Assembly (NCBI RefSeq): GCF_018257795.1
Contig: NZ_JAERJD010000003.1
Span: forward strand, 310,001-374,000
DNA: 64,000 bases
Source: Citrobacter sp. JGM124
Lineage (GTDB): Bacteria; Pseudomonadota; Gammaproteobacteria; Enterobacterales; Enterobacteriaceae
Direction: 5' to 3'
The notes beneath the pieces were generated by a model. The model ran no database searches. It was given only the letters and a program-made list of their open reading frames with translations, and was not told where the DNA came from. The translations under genes were made by a program, and so were the position numbers. Of this stretch, positions 1 to 13,200 are shown in pieces (position 1 is the first letter of the stretch; each line of letters opens with the position of its first letter).

Positions 1-939
1 CATCCCCATACTGCCAAGCACCATAGGCACCATCATCAGCCCCGCATGAAACGGGGAAAACCCCAGCCCCAGCTGAAGAAACACCGGGGTCATAAATGGC
101 AGCATCCCGCTACCAATACGCCCGCACAGGCTCCCCAGTAAGCCAATGGCGTAGGTTCTGGTCTTAAATAAAGAGAGCGTAAACAGCGCGCCCGGATTTC
201 CGTATGCATGTCGCAGATACAGCAGCAGGGCACCACTACCACAGACCAGGAATAACACCAGTAACCAGTCCGAGAGGGGCGTCCCGTGCTGCCCCTCCAG
301 GGCGAGGGTGAGTGTCGCCATCCCCAGGGCGAGTAGTAAGAAACCACGAAGATCAAAACGCCCGGTGGGCATGGTGTGATTCGGCATCAGCCTGATGGTC
401 ACCACTGCACCGATAATCCCCACAGGAATATTAATTAAAAAGATCCAGTGCCAGGATGCGTATTCAACCAGTACTCCCCCCAGTGCCGGGCCGAGCAGAG
501 GCCCGACTTGACCAGGGATAGTGACCATGGTCATGGCCGCCATGTACTGGGCGCGGGGCACAATCTTCATGACGGTTAAACGCCCGACAGGCACCATCAT
601 GGCGCCGCCCACCCCTTGTACTATACGTGCCAGCACTAGCTCATTCAGGCTGGATGCCCCGGCACAACACAGGGAGCCGAAGGTAAACAGAATAATGGCG
701 GTAAAAAATACATTCCGTACCCCCACTCGATCCGCCAGCCAGCCACTGGCGGGGAGCATCACCGCCACGGTTAAGACGTAGGCCACAACCACAGAATGTA
801 TCTGTGACGGATTTACCCCCAGGCTTTTTGCCATACTGGGGAGAGCAGTATTGACAATAGTGGTATCCAGCGCCTGCATAAAAAAGCCAAAGGCGACTAT
901 CCACAATTGCCAGCGAACCCCTGGGGGCAGGTCATTCAT
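1..939 (-). CDS. mdtD: MdtD, MFS transporter of the mdtABCD operon (3' part outside window)
   Basis: Inner-membrane major facilitator transporter of the 14-TM DHA2 type, the last efflux gene of the mdt operon. The frame is open without a stop from the ATG at 939 to the window edge, giving the first 313 residues. It starts [19 protein letters not shown] and contains the DHA2 signature stretch [14 protein letters not shown], then [11 protein letters not shown] and a long run of hydrophobic helices. MdtD itself is not known to be required for MdtABC-mediated resistance. The gene lies 119 bp after mdtC, a wider gap than the near-contact I recall for E. coli. The C-terminal third is cut off by the window. 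Confidence 0.93.
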   Translation of the reverse strand, partial: MNDLPPGVRWQLWIVAFGFFMQALDTTIVNTALPSMAKSLGVNPSQIHSVVVAYVLTVAVMLPASGWLADRVGVRNVFFTAIILFTFGSLCCAGASSLNELVLARIVQGVGGAMMVPVGRLTVMKIVPRAQYMAAMTMVTIPGQVGPLLGPALGGVLVEYASWHWIFLINIPVGIIGAVVTIRLMPNHTMPTGRFDLRGFLLLALGMATLTLALEGQHGTPLSDWLLVLFLVCGSGALLLYLRHAYGNPGALFTLSLFKTRTYAIGLLGSLCGRIGSGMLPFMTPVFLQLGLGFSPFHAGLMMVPMVLGSMGM

Positions 940-992
940 GCAATCTTCTATCCTTAACGCGACGGGGAACCCGTGGTTATCAGGTCTGTTTA

Positions 993-1024
993 CCCGAATC
1001 ACTGAACAGAGGACGTGATTCGGG
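993..1024. repeat. Perfect 10-bp inverted repeat between mdtC and mdtD
   Basis: CCCGAATCAC at 993-1002 pairs exactly with GTGATTCGGG at 1015-1024 around a 12-base loop. A second small palindrome (TTGCAG-CGCT-CTGCAA) lies at 1035-1050. Neither is followed by a T-run on the minus strand, so they do not look like a standard terminator. They could be an mRNA processing or stabilising hairpin, or a protein site. Confidence 0.6.
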
Positions 1025-1058
1025 TTCTGCCCGCTTGCAGCGCTCTGCAACGGGGGAG

Positions 1059-4000
1059 CTAGTGTATATCGGGGCTGGAATCCGGTACTTTGCCAGGCTT
1101 AACACGCGTACGTAAGCCTTCAAAGAACAGGTACACGACCGGCGTGGTATACAGTGTCAGTAGCTGGCTCACCAGCAGGCCACCCAACAGGGTTATCCCG
1201 AGCGGCTGGCGTAGCTCGGCACCATCCCCGTGGCTTAACACCAGAGGAAGGGCACCAAACATGGCTGCCAGCGTGGTCATCATAATCGGCCGGAACCGCA
1301 GTAAACAGGCCTGAAAGATGGCTTCTTTAGGGCCGAGGTTATCCTGACGCTGGGCCGTGATGGCAAAGTCCACCATCATAATGGCGTTTTTCTTCACAAT
1401 ACCAATTAATAGCATAATACCAATCAGGGCAATCAGACTGAAGGGCGCGTTAAAGAGTTCCAGCGCCAGCAGTGCGCCGACCCCTGCTGAAGGCAATGTG
1501 GATAATATCGTTAAAGGATGAATATAGCTCTCATACAGAATGCCAAGCACAATATAGACCGTGGCAATAGCCGCCAGGATCAGCATCACCTGCGTGTTCT
1601 GGGTTTGCTGAAACAGCTGGGCAGTACCAGCAAAACTTCCCTGTACGGAGGCTGGCACACCCAGCGCGGTCATGGCACGGTTAATATCATCACTGGCCTG
1701 GGAAAGGGATACCCCTGTTGGCAGGTTAAAAGAGATTGTCGAGGCAGCAGACAGACCTTGATGGTTCACCGACAGCGGTGCATTTGCCGGTTGCCACCGG
1801 GCAAACTGGGATAAAGGAATAGGCGCCCCGGCCTTGTTGATGATAAACATCTTATCCAGAGCACTGACATCCTGGGCATACTGAGGGTCCACGGCCATCA
1901 CCACCTTGTACTGGTTAAGTGGCTGATAAATAGTTGATATTTGCCTCTGGCCGAAGGCGTTGTTAAGCAGGCTATTGACCTGGGATACATCGACCCCAAG
2001 CCTTGCCAGGGCATCCCTGTCATACGTCAGTGCCATCTCAGCGCCTTTGTCTTGCTGATCGGAGTTTACATCGGCCAGGGTCGGTAATGCGGCCAGTGCG
2101 GTGCGAATTTTAGGCTCCCACTCTCGCAGATCCGTCAGGTTGTCAGACAGCAGGGTATACTGATAACTGGCATTTGCCTGGCGTCCCCCCATACGAATAT
2201 CCTGAACAGGCATCAAGAAAAGGCTGGCTCCAGGCTCTTTTGCCAGTTTTCCCCTTAGGCGATCAATCACTTGCTGGGCACTGTCTCGCCGCTCTGTCAG
2301 GGGTTTAAGGGAAATAAACATCATCCCGCTGTTGACGCGAGAGCCCCCGGTAAAACCTGTTACCGTTTCTACTGCGGGATCGTCATGAACGATCTTCATA
2401 AAATCTTGCAACTTTCCACGCATTGCTGAGAAGGAGATACTCTGATCAGCCCGAATATTCCCCATCAGACGGCCGGTATCCTGCTCCGGGAAGAACGTTT
2501 TAGGAATGGAAATATAGAGCCAGACCGTCAGGGCAATGGTGCCTAAAAAGATCAGGCCAATAAAACGGGTATGATTGAGAGCCCATCCCAGTGAACGCCC
2601 ATACCCCTTCTGTAACCCGGCCAGCAGGCGAGCCGCTCCTTTCGGGGGGGAAGGGGATGTTGCAGGGCGACTCTTCAGTAGCCGGCCACACATCATTGGC
2701 GTCAGGGTCAGGGAGACGGCCAGGGAAATGAGAATCGCCACTGACAGGGTAATGGCAAACTCCTGAAATAACCGCCCGGAGATCCCCCCCATTAACAACA
2801 GTGGCAAAAAGACGGCGATCAATGACAGGCTCATCGAAAAAACCGTGAACCCCACTTCACGCACCCCAATAAGAGCCGCCTGCATCGGTTTCATGGCTGC
2901 TTCTAAATGACGGGTGATATTTTCCAGTACCACGATAGCGTCATCCACCACAAAACCTGTGGCAATGGTCAGCGCCATCAGGGACAAGTTATTGAGGCTA
3001 AAGCCACAAAGGTACATGGCCGCAAAGGTCCCGATCAACGAAACGGGCACCGCGACCGCGGGGATAAGCGTCGCGCGTCCTGAACGCAGGAACAAAAAGA
3101 CCACCAGGATAACCAGCGCGACGGCAATCACCAGGGCCTTTTCTACCTCGATGAGTGAAGCACGGATAGTGGGGGAACGATCCTGGGCAACATTCAGCTT
3201 AACGGATGCCGGGAGCAGTTGTTGCAGCACTGGCAGCTTTGCCCTGATGCGATCAACCGTGGCAATAATATTGGCTTGCTGGGTTTTGGTTATCACCAAC
3301 AGAATAGCGGGTTTTGCATCAGACATCCCCGCGTTGCGCACGTCCTCAACATCGTCCACCACACTGGCTACGTCGCTTAAACGAACCGCAGCACCGTTGT
3401 TGTAGTGAATAATTAACGGCTGATAATCTGCTGCTTTTTTTAGCTCATCATTGGTCTGTACCTGGTAGCGATGCCTGGTATCTTCCACCGCCCCTAATGG
3501 GCGGCGCACGTTGGCACTGCTAATCGCAGAGCGAACCGCATCCAGTGACACACCCTGGTTAAATAGCGCCAGCGGGTTGAGATTGACCCTTACTGCGGGC
3601 AGGGAGCTGCCACCCACATCCACATCCCCAACGCCCTCGATTTGCGACACGGCCTGGGCCAGTTTGGTAGAGGCCACATCATACAATTCCCCCTGCGTCA
3701 GAGTGTCTGAGGTGAGCGTCAAGATCATGATCGGGGCATCTGAAGGGTTTATCTTGCGATAGGTCGGCCGTTCAGGCATCCCTGTGGGGAGCAGGCTCTG
3801 GGCGGCATTGATAGCCCCCTGCACGTCCCGGGCGGCTCCGTTAATATCCCGGTCAAAATCAAATTCCAGAATAATACGGGTACTGCCCAGTGAACTGCTG
3901 GACGTCATCTCATTCACCCCAGCAATACGGCTCAGTGAACGCTCCAGTGGTGTCGCCACGGAGGATGCCATCGTCTCGGGAGACGCCCCCGGTAGGGAGG

Positions 4001-4145
4001 CACTCACCATAATAACGGGAAAGTCTACCTGGGGAAGCGGGGCCACGGGCAATAACCGGAACCCCAGCACCCCACATAAGGTCACCGCCAGGGTCAGTAA
4101 CAACGTGGCGACAGGGCGAGAAATAAAGAATGCAAAAAATTTCAC
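1059..4145 (-). CDS. mdtC: MdtC, RND multidrug efflux pump subunit
   Basis: Inner-membrane resistance-nodulation-division pump subunit. In the known system it forms a heteromeric trimer with MdtB, uses MdtA as periplasmic adaptor and TolC as outer-membrane exit, and exports bile salts, novobiocin and similar compounds using proton motive force. At 1028 aa it has family length, with the N-terminal helix ([19 protein letters not shown]), two large periplasmic loops and the conserved [10 protein letters not shown] stretch near residue 915. The start is a GTG immediately after the mdtB stop codon (TAG-GTG), so translation is probably coupled. Confidence 0.96.
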   Translation of the reverse strand: MKFFAFFISRPVATLLLTLAVTLCGVLGFRLLPVAPLPQVDFPVIMVSASLPGASPETMASSVATPLERSLSRIAGVNEMTSSSSLGSTRIILEFDFDRDINGAARDVQGAINAAQSLLPTGMPERPTYRKINPSDAPIMILTLTSDTLTQGELYDVASTKLAQAVSQIEGVGDVDVGGSSLPAVRVNLNPLALFNQGVSLDAVRSAISSANVRRPLGAVEDTRHRYQVQTNDELKKAADYQPLIIHYNNGAAVRLSDVASVVDDVEDVRNAGMSDAKPAILLVITKTQQANIIATVDRIRAKLPVLQQLLPASVKLNVAQDRSPTIRASLIEVEKALVIAVALVILVVFLFLRSGRATLIPAVAVPVSLIGTFAAMYLCGFSLNNLSLMALTIATGFVVDDAIVVLENITRHLEAAMKPMQAALIGVREVGFTVFSMSLSLIAVFLPLLLMGGISGRLFQEFAITLSVAILISLAVSLTLTPMMCGRLLKSRPATSPSPPKGAARLLAGLQKGYGRSLGWALNHTRFIGLIFLGTIALTVWLYISIPKTFFPEQDTGRLMGNIRADQSISFSAMRGKLQDFMKIVHDDPAVETVTGFTGGSRVNSGMMFISLKPLTERRDSAQQVIDRLRGKLAKEPGASLFLMPVQDIRMGGRQANASYQYTLLSDNLTDLREWEPKIRTALAALPTLADVNSDQQDKGAEMALTYDRDALARLGVDVSQVNSLLNNAFGQRQISTIYQPLNQYKVVMAVDPQYAQDVSALDKMFIINKAGAPIPLSQFARWQPANAPLSVNHQGLSAASTISFNLPTGVSLSQASDDINRAMTALGVPASVQGSFAGTAQLFQQTQNTQVMLILAAIATVYIVLGILYESYIHPLTILSTLPSAGVGALLALELFNAPFSLIALIGIMLLIGIVKKNAIMMVDFAITAQRQDNLGPKEAIFQACLLRFRPIMMTTLAAMFGALPLVLSHGDGAELRQPLGITLLGGLLVSQLLTLYTTPVVYLFFEGLRTRVKPGKVPDSSPDIH

Positions 4146-7100
4146 CTAGACCCCCTGTTGCGGCTTGCCAAAGCGGCGACGAGTGGCCAGGGATAGCCGA
4201 TCAAACAGTAAGTAGATAACCGGTGTTGTAAACAGAGTCAGTACCTGACTCACCAGTAATCCGCCGACCATGGCGATCCCCAGCGGCTGGCGTAACTCCG
4301 CCCCGACCCCTGTTGCCAGCATTAATGGCAGAGCCCCGAGCAGGGCCGCGAGAGTCGTCATCAGAATGGGACGGAAACGCAGCAGACAGGCCTGATAAAT
4401 GGCCTCATAAGGGGTCATCCCTTGCTCTCGTTCGGCAGCGAGGGCAAAGTCGATCATCATAATGGCATTTTTCTTAACGATACCAATTAGCAGAATAATA
4501 CCAATGATGGCAATGATATCCAGTTCAGCCCCCGACAGCATCAGCGCCAGTAATGCCCCCACCCCGGCACTGGGCAAGGTCGAAAGAATGGTAATCGGGT
4601 GAATAAAACTCTCATAAAGCACACCCAGCACAATATACATGGCAACCACGGAGGCGAGAATCAACCAGACCGAACTGCTTAACGCTGCCTGGAAGGCCAG
4701 TGAGCTACCCTGGAACTGGGTTGTCATATCCTGAGGTAAATCGATCGCCTTTTCCGTTTCCAGCACGGCATTCACCGCATCCCCCAGGGCATAGGGTGCC
4801 GGGACATTAAATGACAGCGTGGCCGACGGGAATTGATCCAAGTGGTTAATCCCCAGCGGTGTAAGGCGCTGTTCAATATGCGCAATGGTGCTTAAAGGAA
4901 TAGGTTTCCCTTCACTGCTGGTGAGGTAGATCCCCTCCAGCCCATGTATTCCTTCGCCAGAATGGGGGGCATTTTCCAGCACCACACGGTACTGATTTGA
5001 CTGGGTGTAGATGGTCGAAACAAGCCGTTGCCCAAAGGCGTTATACAAGGCGTTGTCCACATCCTGCATACTGATACCCAGCCGGCTGGCACTGTCCCTG
5101 TCCACATTCACATAAGCCATCAGGCCCTGATCTTGCCAGTCACTACTGACATCGGATAACTGTGGCAGGGTATTAAGCCGCGCGACCAGTTGCGGTATCC
5201 AGCGACTGAGTTGCTCCAGTGATGTGGCCTGCACGGTAAACTGGTACTGAGTCCGGCTGGCCTGGGTGTCAATGGTTAAGTCCTGGGTCGGCTGTAAATA
5301 GAGCGACAGCCCTGGCAGGGTGTCAACACTCTGTTGCAGGCGCGTGATAATCGCCGGGATACGGGTTTTACGCTCGCTGAGTGGTTTGAGCGTGATTTGC
5401 AGACGGGCACTGTTGAGTGACGGGTTGGTGCCATCCACCCCCACAAATGAGGTGATGCTTTCCACATCCGGGTCTTGCAGAATACGTGTCGCCACCTGCT
5501 GCTGGCGCTCGGCCATATTGGCATAGGAGACCGACTGAGGGGCCTGGAGTGTGCCCTGAATCATACCGTTGTCTTGTAACGGGAAGAAGCCCTTCGGCAT
5601 CATGATCCACAGTGCCACCGTCAGTACCAGTGTCCCCAGGGCAACGCTCAGGGTTAACCAGGGGTGGCGCAATACGGGAACCAGCAAACGACCGTAACCG
5701 GCAATAATACGCTCAAATAATGCTTCACTGGCACGAGAGAAACGGTTTTGTTTACGCAGCGATGCATGACTGAGCATCCGGGCACACATCATTGGCGTGA
5801 GTGTCAGGGAGACCACGGCGGAGATAAGAATCGCCACCGCGAGTGTCACGGCAAACTCACGGAACAGCCGGCCCACGACATCCCCCATAAACAGTAGCGG
5901 GATCAGAACGGCAATTAACGAGAAGGTGAGTGAAATAATGGTAAAGCCTATTTCCCCCGCGCCTTTGAGGGCCGCATCGAGGGGCTTTTCACCCTTTTCG
6001 ATATAGCGGGAAATATTCTCGATAACCACAATCGCGTCATCCACCACAAACCCCGTGGCAATGGTGAGGGCCATTAGCGTCAAATTGTTAATGGAAAAAT
6101 CGAGAAAGACCATCACCGCAAAGGTGCCCATTAATGATAATGGCACCGCCACAGCAGGAATAATTGTCGCCGGGACATTACGCAAGAACAGATAAATAAT
6201 CATCACCACCAGAGCAATCGCCAGCATCAGCTCATGCTGAGTGTCGCTCACAGAGGCACGAATATTGGTGGTGCGGTCACTCAGTAACGTCACACTGACT
6301 GACTTTGGCAGGCTACTGGTCAACGACGGGAGCAGGGCTCGAATACTGTCCGCCGTGGCGATAATATTCGCCCCTGGCTGGCGTTGAATATTTAACACTA
6401 CCGCCGGTTGTTTATTGGCCCAGGCACCTAGCCAGCGGTTTTCAGCACTGCGTTCAATTTCTGCCACATCTCCCAGGCGTACTGGCGCCCCGTTTTTCCA
6501 GCTAATAATTAAGTCCCGATACTCCTGGACGGATTGCATCTGATCATTGGCTGACAACGTAATTGCCCGCTCCGGGCCGTCGATACTCCCCTTGGCGGAA
6601 TTCACATTCGCCCCGGTAATTGCGGTGCGAACATCTTCACTGGTCAGGCCCAGAGCTGCCAGCGCCTGGGGATTTAGCTGGACACGTACCGCCGGGCGCA
6701 TTCCCCCGGAAAGCGTGACCAGCCCGACACCGGAAACCTGGGATATTTTTTGGGCAATACGCGTTTCTACCTGATCCTGAACTTCCGTCATTGGCATGTC
6801 ACTGGAGGTGATTGCCAGGGTCATAATCGGTGGATCAGCCGGGTTAACTTTATTGTAAACAGGAGGATTAGGCAGGTCATCCGGTAGCAAATTGGTGGCC
6901 GCATTAATCGCTGCCTGCACCTCTTGTTCCGCAACATCCAGGGGTAAACTGAGCAGAAATTGCAGGGTGATGACCGACGCCCCCGCCGAGCTTTGGGAAG
7001 CCATCTGCTGCAAGCCGGACATCTGCCCAAACTGCCGTTCCAGCGGGGCAGTAATGGCAGACGTTATCACATCAGGGCTGGCCCCTGGATAAAGTGTCAC

Positions 7101-7268
7101 GACCTGAATTGTGGGGTAGTCCACTTCAGGCAACGCGGATACCGGTAAAAAGCGATAGCCAATAATGCCCGCCAGTAAAATGGCCACCATTAACAGGGTG
7201 GTGGCCACCGGACGCATAATAAAGAGCCGAAAAGGGCCGCCAGGCGGGCGGGGAGGTAACGCACTCAT
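4146..7268 (-). CDS. mdtB: MdtB, RND multidrug efflux pump subunit
   Basis: Partner RND subunit of MdtC in the MdtABC-TolC pump. It is 1040 aa, starting [20 protein letters not shown], with [10 protein letters not shown] near residue 929. The ATG at 7268 overlaps the mdtA stop by four bases (ATGA), and the stop abuts the mdtC GTG, so mdtA-B-C are translationally linked. Having two different RND subunits side by side is the hallmark of this operon and separates it from acrB-type pumps. No frame break is seen. Confidence 0.96.
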   Translation of the reverse strand: MSALPPRPPGGPFRLFIMRPVATTLLMVAILLAGIIGYRFLPVSALPEVDYPTIQVVTLYPGASPDVITSAITAPLERQFGQMSGLQQMASQSSAGASVITLQFLLSLPLDVAEQEVQAAINAATNLLPDDLPNPPVYNKVNPADPPIMTLAITSSDMPMTEVQDQVETRIAQKISQVSGVGLVTLSGGMRPAVRVQLNPQALAALGLTSEDVRTAITGANVNSAKGSIDGPERAITLSANDQMQSVQEYRDLIISWKNGAPVRLGDVAEIERSAENRWLGAWANKQPAVVLNIQRQPGANIIATADSIRALLPSLTSSLPKSVSVTLLSDRTTNIRASVSDTQHELMLAIALVVMIIYLFLRNVPATIIPAVAVPLSLMGTFAVMVFLDFSINNLTLMALTIATGFVVDDAIVVIENISRYIEKGEKPLDAALKGAGEIGFTIISLTFSLIAVLIPLLFMGDVVGRLFREFAVTLAVAILISAVVSLTLTPMMCARMLSHASLRKQNRFSRASEALFERIIAGYGRLLVPVLRHPWLTLSVALGTLVLTVALWIMMPKGFFPLQDNGMIQGTLQAPQSVSYANMAERQQQVATRILQDPDVESITSFVGVDGTNPSLNSARLQITLKPLSERKTRIPAIITRLQQSVDTLPGLSLYLQPTQDLTIDTQASRTQYQFTVQATSLEQLSRWIPQLVARLNTLPQLSDVSSDWQDQGLMAYVNVDRDSASRLGISMQDVDNALYNAFGQRLVSTIYTQSNQYRVVLENAPHSGEGIHGLEGIYLTSSEGKPIPLSTIAHIEQRLTPLGINHLDQFPSATLSFNVPAPYALGDAVNAVLETEKAIDLPQDMTTQFQGSSLAFQAALSSSVWLILASVVAMYIVLGVLYESFIHPITILSTLPSAGVGALLALMLSGAELDIIAIIGIILLIGIVKKNAIMMIDFALAAEREQGMTPYEAIYQACLLRFRPILMTTLAALLGALPLMLATGVGAELRQPLGIAMVGGLLVSQVLTLFTTPVIYLLFDRLSLATRRRFGKPQQGV

Positions 7269-8494
7269 GAGGCAGCCACTCCCTGGGATTGGGCCGGTAC
7301 TGTGGGCGCCACATCCGCTGGGGCCACGATTTCAACGCTGACGCCATCAGTCAGGCGATCCACCCCATCCGTAACGACTCGCGCCCCTGCTGAAAGCCCG
7401 GCCTGAATCACCACTGAAAGATTATTTTGCACCCCAGGGGTGACCTGTTTTTTACTGACCTTGTTCCCTGAGCCAACGACCCAAACAAAATGCCCTTCAC
7501 TGCCCATTTGCAAAGCGGAGGTGGGGATCACCACCGCATCCTGGAGTGTGGCCACCTGCATACGCACATTAACGAACTGATTAGGGAACAATTGCCCGTT
7601 CTCATTCGCAAAACGGGCCTTCAGTTTAATTGTTGCGGTGGTGGCGTCTATCTGGTTGTCGAGACTCAGCAACGAGCCTGTGCTGAGTAAGTTACGGAGG
7701 TTACGATCCCAGGCCTCAACCGGTAATTCAGGTTGTGTCTTCTGAGCCTTGATCACGGTAGCAATATCATTTTCCGGCAGGGTGAACACCACATCAATAG
7801 GGTCAGTCTGGGTGATAACCACAAGGGTATCACTCCCGGTAATCTGGTTACCGACATCGATCTGCCTTAACCCCACGCGGCCAGAAATAGGGGCAGTAAT
7901 ACGGCTCCAGTCCAGCTGTAACTGGGCACTGGCGACGGCGGCCTTACTGGCAGCAACATCCCCGATGAGTTCTTCAACCTGGGCTTGTTGTGCATCCAGT
8001 TCCTGGCGTGATGCCACCTGCGTTTTAGCCAGTTGCTGGTAACGAACCAAGTCACGGCGGGCATTATTCAGTGTTGCCTGATTTTTAGCCAGCTGCCCTT
8101 CCGCCTGGGCCAGAGCCACCTTAAACGGGCTGGGGTCTATCTCCGCCAGCAGAGTGCCGGCAGCCACTTGCTCCCCTTCCCGGAAGTGAATCGCGACCAG
8201 TTGCCCGTCAACCCGACTACGCACCGTGGCGGTATTGGCTGCCGTCACCGTGCCTAAACCACTCAGAAAATACGGGACCTTCTGCTGTGTCGCCAGGGCT
8301 ACCTGAACCGGCGCGAGAGCCTCCCTGCCGGGCATTCCACGAGGCCCGGCCCCGGTCATCCTTTTTGAGCCAGCGCCCTGAGTGTGTTTTGTCGAGGTGC
8401 CTTGTTGGGAATACCAGAACCCGGCTGCGGCCAGGGCCAGAACAACCAGGGCCCCTGTCAGCCACAGTCCGCGTGAAATTTTTCTGCCTGCCAT
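7265..8494 (-). CDS. mdtA: MdtA, periplasmic adaptor of the MdtABC pump
   Basis: Membrane fusion (HlyD/AcrA-type) protein of 409 aa that links MdtBC to TolC in the periplasm. It has an N-terminal signal/anchor segment (about residues 10-29), then the beta-barrel/lipoyl pattern [17 protein letters not shown], a coiled-coil hairpin with [20 protein letters not shown], and the second lipoyl half [15 protein letters not shown]. It is the first gene of the operon, preceded by a BaeR-box-like site and a -10 element. The stop overlaps the mdtB ATG. Confidence 0.95.
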   Translation of the reverse strand: MAGRKISRGLWLTGALVVLALAAAGFWYSQQGTSTKHTQGAGSKRMTGAGPRGMPGREALAPVQVALATQQKVPYFLSGLGTVTAANTATVRSRVDGQLVAIHFREGEQVAAGTLLAEIDPSPFKVALAQAEGQLAKNQATLNNARRDLVRYQQLAKTQVASRQELDAQQAQVEELIGDVAASKAAVASAQLQLDWSRITAPISGRVGLRQIDVGNQITGSDTLVVITQTDPIDVVFTLPENDIATVIKAQKTQPELPVEAWDRNLRNLLSTGSLLSLDNQIDATTATIKLKARFANENGQLFPNQFVNVRMQVATLQDAVVIPTSALQMGSEGHFVWVVGSGNKVSKKQVTPGVQNNLSVVIQAGLSAGARVVTDGVDRLTDGVSVEIVAPADVAPTVPAQSQGVAAS

Positions 8495-8539
8495 AGGACT
8501 CTCTGTTTCCTTACTAAAACGATAGGGGGGATTAACGCT

Positions 8540-8577
8540 AGTATAATGAGGTAGTACCGCAGAATAATGGAGTAAAT
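8540..8577 (-). promoter_or_regulatory. mdtA promoter with BaeR-box-like site
   Basis: On the minus strand, 8577-8560 reads ATTTACTCCATTATTCTG. It agrees with the published BaeR box TTTTTCTCCATNATTGGC at 13 of 17 defined positions by my alignment. A -10-like TATACT follows at 8545-8540, spaced so that the box covers the poor -35 position, as expected for an activator-dependent promoter. The mdtA start is 46 bases further on. Binding by BaeR is inferred. Confidence 0.7.
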
Positions 8578-8716
8578 ATGAAGTACTGTATGGTTGATAT
8601 TGTGCAATAACCAGGGGACTGAATAAAGCATCACTTTTAAGAGGCGGGCTATTCGCCGGGGCGAGGGTGAAATAATCCCCCCTGTGTAACAGGGAGGATG
8701 AGGCTAACGGGGATGT

Positions 8717-10069
8717 TTAACGAAAAATCAGTTCGGACCAGCGGGTCAGCCCCTGGGTCACGGAACCGAAATCATTCCCCCCTGCGACAGGGATACCCGG
8801 CAACTGGCGACTCAACGCCTCACGCAGTAACGGCGACCGTGCACTGCCCCCAGTGAGGTAAATCACTTCGGGTTTGACATTGCTGCTCTCCATAGCCAGT
8901 GTCACCTGTTCCATAATACGCTGCAGTGGCTGGCTAATGGCGGCTTCCAGGGCATGCTGAGTGATATCACAACCCACATTCCGGGCGATGAAGGGCAGCG
9001 ATGTTGCCACCTGTTCCGCGCTGGAAAGGGCTATTTTGCTCTCTTCGGCTGCACGAACCAGGCGATAACTCAGGCGCTGACGCCATACCTGATGCAAAAA
9101 GGCCACCTTTTCTGGCTCTTTAGCGTTGAACTGCAGTTCTGCCAGTGCCTGGCCATTGGCGCTGGCGTAAAACGCATTCTGTGCAGGAACATCGTTAATC
9201 GCCACCGCATTCCACCAGGGTAACAGGGGAAGCGCATTGCCATTTTGCATCTCGCCCCCCATGCCCAGCAGGGGGCTGAGTTGTTTAAAGGCCAGCATAA
9301 TATCCAGGTCGTTACCGCCCACCCGGCAGCCACTGTGACCAAGCAGACTGGCGGCACGGTCTGTCTGGGTATGCCACTGAGGCCCCATCAGAAGGAGAGA
9401 ACAGTCGGTGGTACCTCCGCCAATATCCACCACCAGCACCCGCTTTTCTTCTTGTAATTGGGCTTCAAAATCCAGCCCGGCAGCGACAGGTTCAAACTGA
9501 AACACCACCTGCTGGAATCCGGCCCGGTGCGCCGCCCGTTCGAGAATATCCTGAGCCTGACGGTTGGCTTCCTCACCACCGGAACCCTGGAAGTTAATCG
9601 GGCGTCCAATCACCGCATGGGTGGGGGCTTCCGTTAACTGTCGTTCCGCTTGCTGGCGAATGTGCACCATCATGGCGCAGACTAAATCTTCAAATAACGC
9701 CACTTGCTGAGGTTTGAGGCCACTGGCCCCGAGAAACGACTTCGGGGATTTAACGAAGTAGACCTCTTCCGGATCTTCCATATACTGCGCCAGGGAGTGC
9801 AGGCCGAATTGCACACTGTCTGGCAGTACATCGATATCTTCTGTCCGGTTATAGCTCACCGCCCGGCGTAAGAGCGCCTGGGTTTCCTGGGCATCAGCCG
9901 GAACGCCCTGGTGACGATACAGCCACTCACTGATAGCCTCACGTGTTGGAGCACAAAGCATTGAAGGCAGAAAAGGGGAACCCTGTTCCATTTCAAGAAG
10001 CTGCGGCTTACCCTCGCGCATGACGGCCACTGAACAGTTTGCCGTACCATAATCAAAACCAATATTCAT
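8717..10069 (-). CDS. yegD: YegD, Hsp70-family chaperone-like ATPase
   Basis: Cytoplasmic actin/Hsp70-fold protein of 450 aa, the usual YegD length. It carries the phosphate-1 motif DYGTANCSVAV at the N-terminus, the phosphate-2 motif DIGGGTTDCS near residue 200 and the adenosine motif YLTGGSARSPLL near the C-terminus. It has no substrate-binding domain like that of DnaK. The ATG at 10069 (MNIGFDYGTAN) fits the family N-terminus; the frame stays open upstream but that stretch looks non-coding. The client is unknown. It sits between mdtA and dgcE as in E. coli. Confidence 0.93.
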   Translation of the reverse strand: MNIGFDYGTANCSVAVMREGKPQLLEMEQGSPFLPSMLCAPTREAISEWLYRHQGVPADAQETQALLRRAVSYNRTEDIDVLPDSVQFGLHSLAQYMEDPEEVYFVKSPKSFLGASGLKPQQVALFEDLVCAMMVHIRQQAERQLTEAPTHAVIGRPINFQGSGGEEANRQAQDILERAAHRAGFQQVVFQFEPVAAGLDFEAQLQEEKRVLVVDIGGGTTDCSLLLMGPQWHTQTDRAASLLGHSGCRVGGNDLDIMLAFKQLSPLLGMGGEMQNGNALPLLPWWNAVAINDVPAQNAFYASANGQALAELQFNAKEPEKVAFLHQVWRQRLSYRLVRAAEESKIALSSAEQVATSLPFIARNVGCDITQHALEAAISQPLQRIMEQVTLAMESSNVKPEVIYLTGGSARSPLLREALSRQLPGIPVAGGNDFGSVTQGLTRWSELIFR

Positions 10070-10278
10070 GTTTGCTGTCCATCCCCATGCCATTGAGAAG
10101 GCGGCGACTTTAGCGGAATGAACGCCGTTGAGCAACTCCAGAACGTCTTCCGGGCTGGTAACAGCGTGATTTCCCGCCAAATTCCCCCCATGGTGAGACA
10201 GGGAAGGCGGGGGGATGCGTGGCCTGAGTATCCAAATGCCCGGTATTACGGGGCCGCGCCAGGCCCTGAAAAGGGGCC

Positions 10279-13200
10279 TTAGTTAATGGCAAAGTAACTC
10301 TGACTGAGCAGCAAATCCAGGGGCTGGGCAGCGGCAACGGCTTCGCCAAACAGTAAATCAATACCAATGGCGGACAGGGTATCAAACTGTTGTTGGGTTT
10401 CAGCCGGGCCAGCAATAGAACGCAGTGACATGCGATGGGCATGGCCATGAATAATCGAGACCATCATCTCATTCATCACATTATCGTGAATATTCACCAT
10501 CAAATCAGAGTCAATCATCACATAGTCGAACAGGTGGCTGCTGAGGGTATTGAGCATCTCAGGGGCCCGATTAACATGGCTGATAAGTAACCGACAACCA
10601 GATTTATGCAGGTACTGCAGGTTATCACTCAGCTGTTGTGAGGCATGGCAAAGTGCTTCACTGGAAATGCACAAATGCAATAAACGTGCAGGCATTTTAT
10701 GAATAGCCAACGCATTCAACAATTCATTGATTAATACTTTACTGGACAGCCCAACAGCTGATATCGGCAAGGTAAAGCCGAAACCTTTCTGGGTCAGGGG
10801 GGTAGCAAATCGATTAAAGAATTCTTTAATCACCCGTTTGTCCAGCTCGTACTGCAAACCTGGGTTCTGTAATTGTGCCCGGAATGTGGTTTCGTTAATC
10901 ACTTCTGAGTCATTACGCCAGAATCGCAAAGAAAGAAAATAGAAACTGGTTGCCGTCGAGACACGGCTATGGGCAATCGGCTGGGCAACGATCATCATCG
11001 GATTTCGGTGAATAATATCATGCTGCTCCTGGGCGAGCAGGTGCTCATCCCCCCCGGAGGCATTAAACTGCTGGGGATCGTAAAGGGTCACCCGGCCACG
11101 GCCACTGTTTTTCGAGGCATAGCAGGCGATATCGGCCTGTGACAAGACCTCCTCGGCAACGGCATTATTACTGTCAATACGTGTGATCCCGGCGCTGGCG
11201 CCGATGCGGTACTGCTCCCCATCCCAGATAAACTTATAGTGATTAATGTTATGAATAATCGACTCTGAAATATAACGGGCATTTTCCACTGAGCAATTCG
11301 GCAGCAGCAGGGCGAACTCATCCCCGCCTAACCGTGCCAGCAGATCCCCGGTACGCAGCAAGCTCAGTACCATGGCAGATAATTCCCGTAACAGGGCATC
11401 CCCCGCTGCATGGCCTGCGGAATCATTCACCTGTTTAAAACGGTCAAGATCGATAAAGACCAGCGCATGTTGCTGGCGATATTCGATGGCTTCTTGCAAG
11501 GACTGGCGGAGCTGATTTTCAAAACTGTAACGGTTTGCCAGGTGAGTCAGACTGTCATGGGAAGCACTATAACTGAGCTGTTTGAGCATGTTTTTTGACT
11601 CGGTGACGTCGTGAATCACCATCACCGAACCAATATTATTACCGTCAAGGGTGGTCAGCGGGGTCAGTGTATAATGAATATCGTAACTGGCCCCATGGCG
11701 TGAATGCAGTACCACGTCCTGTTCATTTAGCGCATGAGAAATAGGGCCACTATAAATATCCGTCAGCTCGGGGCCACTATCCCCGAGTGTCATATGCAGC
11801 ACCCGCTGAATCGGCTGGCCAATGGCCTCTTTCTGGGAGCAGCCACTGAGCGTTTCGGCGATGGGGTTCATAAAGGTGACCGTCATATGGATATCGGTGC
11901 AAATGACCGCCTCACCGATAGAGTCAAGGGTGATATGTAAGCGCTCTTTTTCCTGATACAGCGCCTCATTCAGCTCTTTCACCTCTGTCATATCCATATT
12001 AATGCCCAACAGGCGCTCTGTTTCCCCATTTCTGGCGAGCACACGATTAGCAAAGGAACGAATATGGCGTATGCCTTCTTTTACCCTGATGCGGAATTCC
12101 AGCTTAAAGTGTTCATTATTTTTTAAGGCAGACTGAATAAATTTTTCTACACTGGGGCGATCTTCCGGCAAGACCAATTGCAACCAGAGCTTGTAGGTGG
12201 GAACCGTTTGCTGGGACATTTCATACAATTCAAACATCCGCTTATCCCAGCTCATGGATTTGTTAACTAAATCCCATTCCCAAATACCTACCCCACCGGC
12301 CTCGTTTGCCAGAGTAATTCGCTCCATTAAATGCCGGTTGACCTGCTCACTGTGTTTCAGCTCATTAATATCTTCAATTTGCGCAATATAGTAGAGAGGC
12401 TCACTGGCCTGATCCCGTACCACCGAGACCGTCAACAGCGCCCAGACAATATTCCCCTCGCTGGTGTAATAACGCTTTTCTATGGAGTAACTGTTTATCT
12501 CACCCTGTGCCAGCAGACCCAGTTTATGCAGGTCGGTTTTTAAATCCCCCGGCCAGGTGATCTGCTGAAAAGTCAGCGCCTGTAGCTGATTAACCGAATA
12601 GCCCAGGAACTGACACAGGGAATGGTTCACCTGTAGCCACCGCCCTTCGGTTGAGACCAGCGCCATGCCAATAGCGGAATATTCCATGGCATTGCGAAAG
12701 CGTGTCTCACTCTCACTGATTAACTTACGCTCTTCCCGGAAAGCATACATCACCATCGTCATGGTATTGGCTGGCAGTAACAGCATTAAAAAAGGCAGCC
12801 AGGGGGTATAGGCCAGCACCTCAGTGTTTGACGTCCCCTGCAGAAAATGCCCCATAGAAATCACGGTTGACAGTACCAGCAAGGCAACAAAAAACAGGAT
12901 AAATGCATGCAGTCTGGGTAAGCGAATGGCGCTCCACATTAAGAACACCACGATAAAAGTCAGGGGAGAGGGTAAAAAGCGCAGGGATAAATAGCCCAGG
13001 ACTAAGGTTATTACCAGGGTAAAAAAGCTTTCAACCATCCAGCGTCGATCAACGGGCCGGGAGAGTATCCCGGGCTGATAAAGCAGACCCACGGGTAACA
13101 AGGCAAGGGTCCCCACTGCCCCTGAGGATAACCAGATAAAGAACCCCTTTGTAGCCGGCATATTAGCGGAAAGCATCACGAAGGTTGCCAGTATCCCGCC

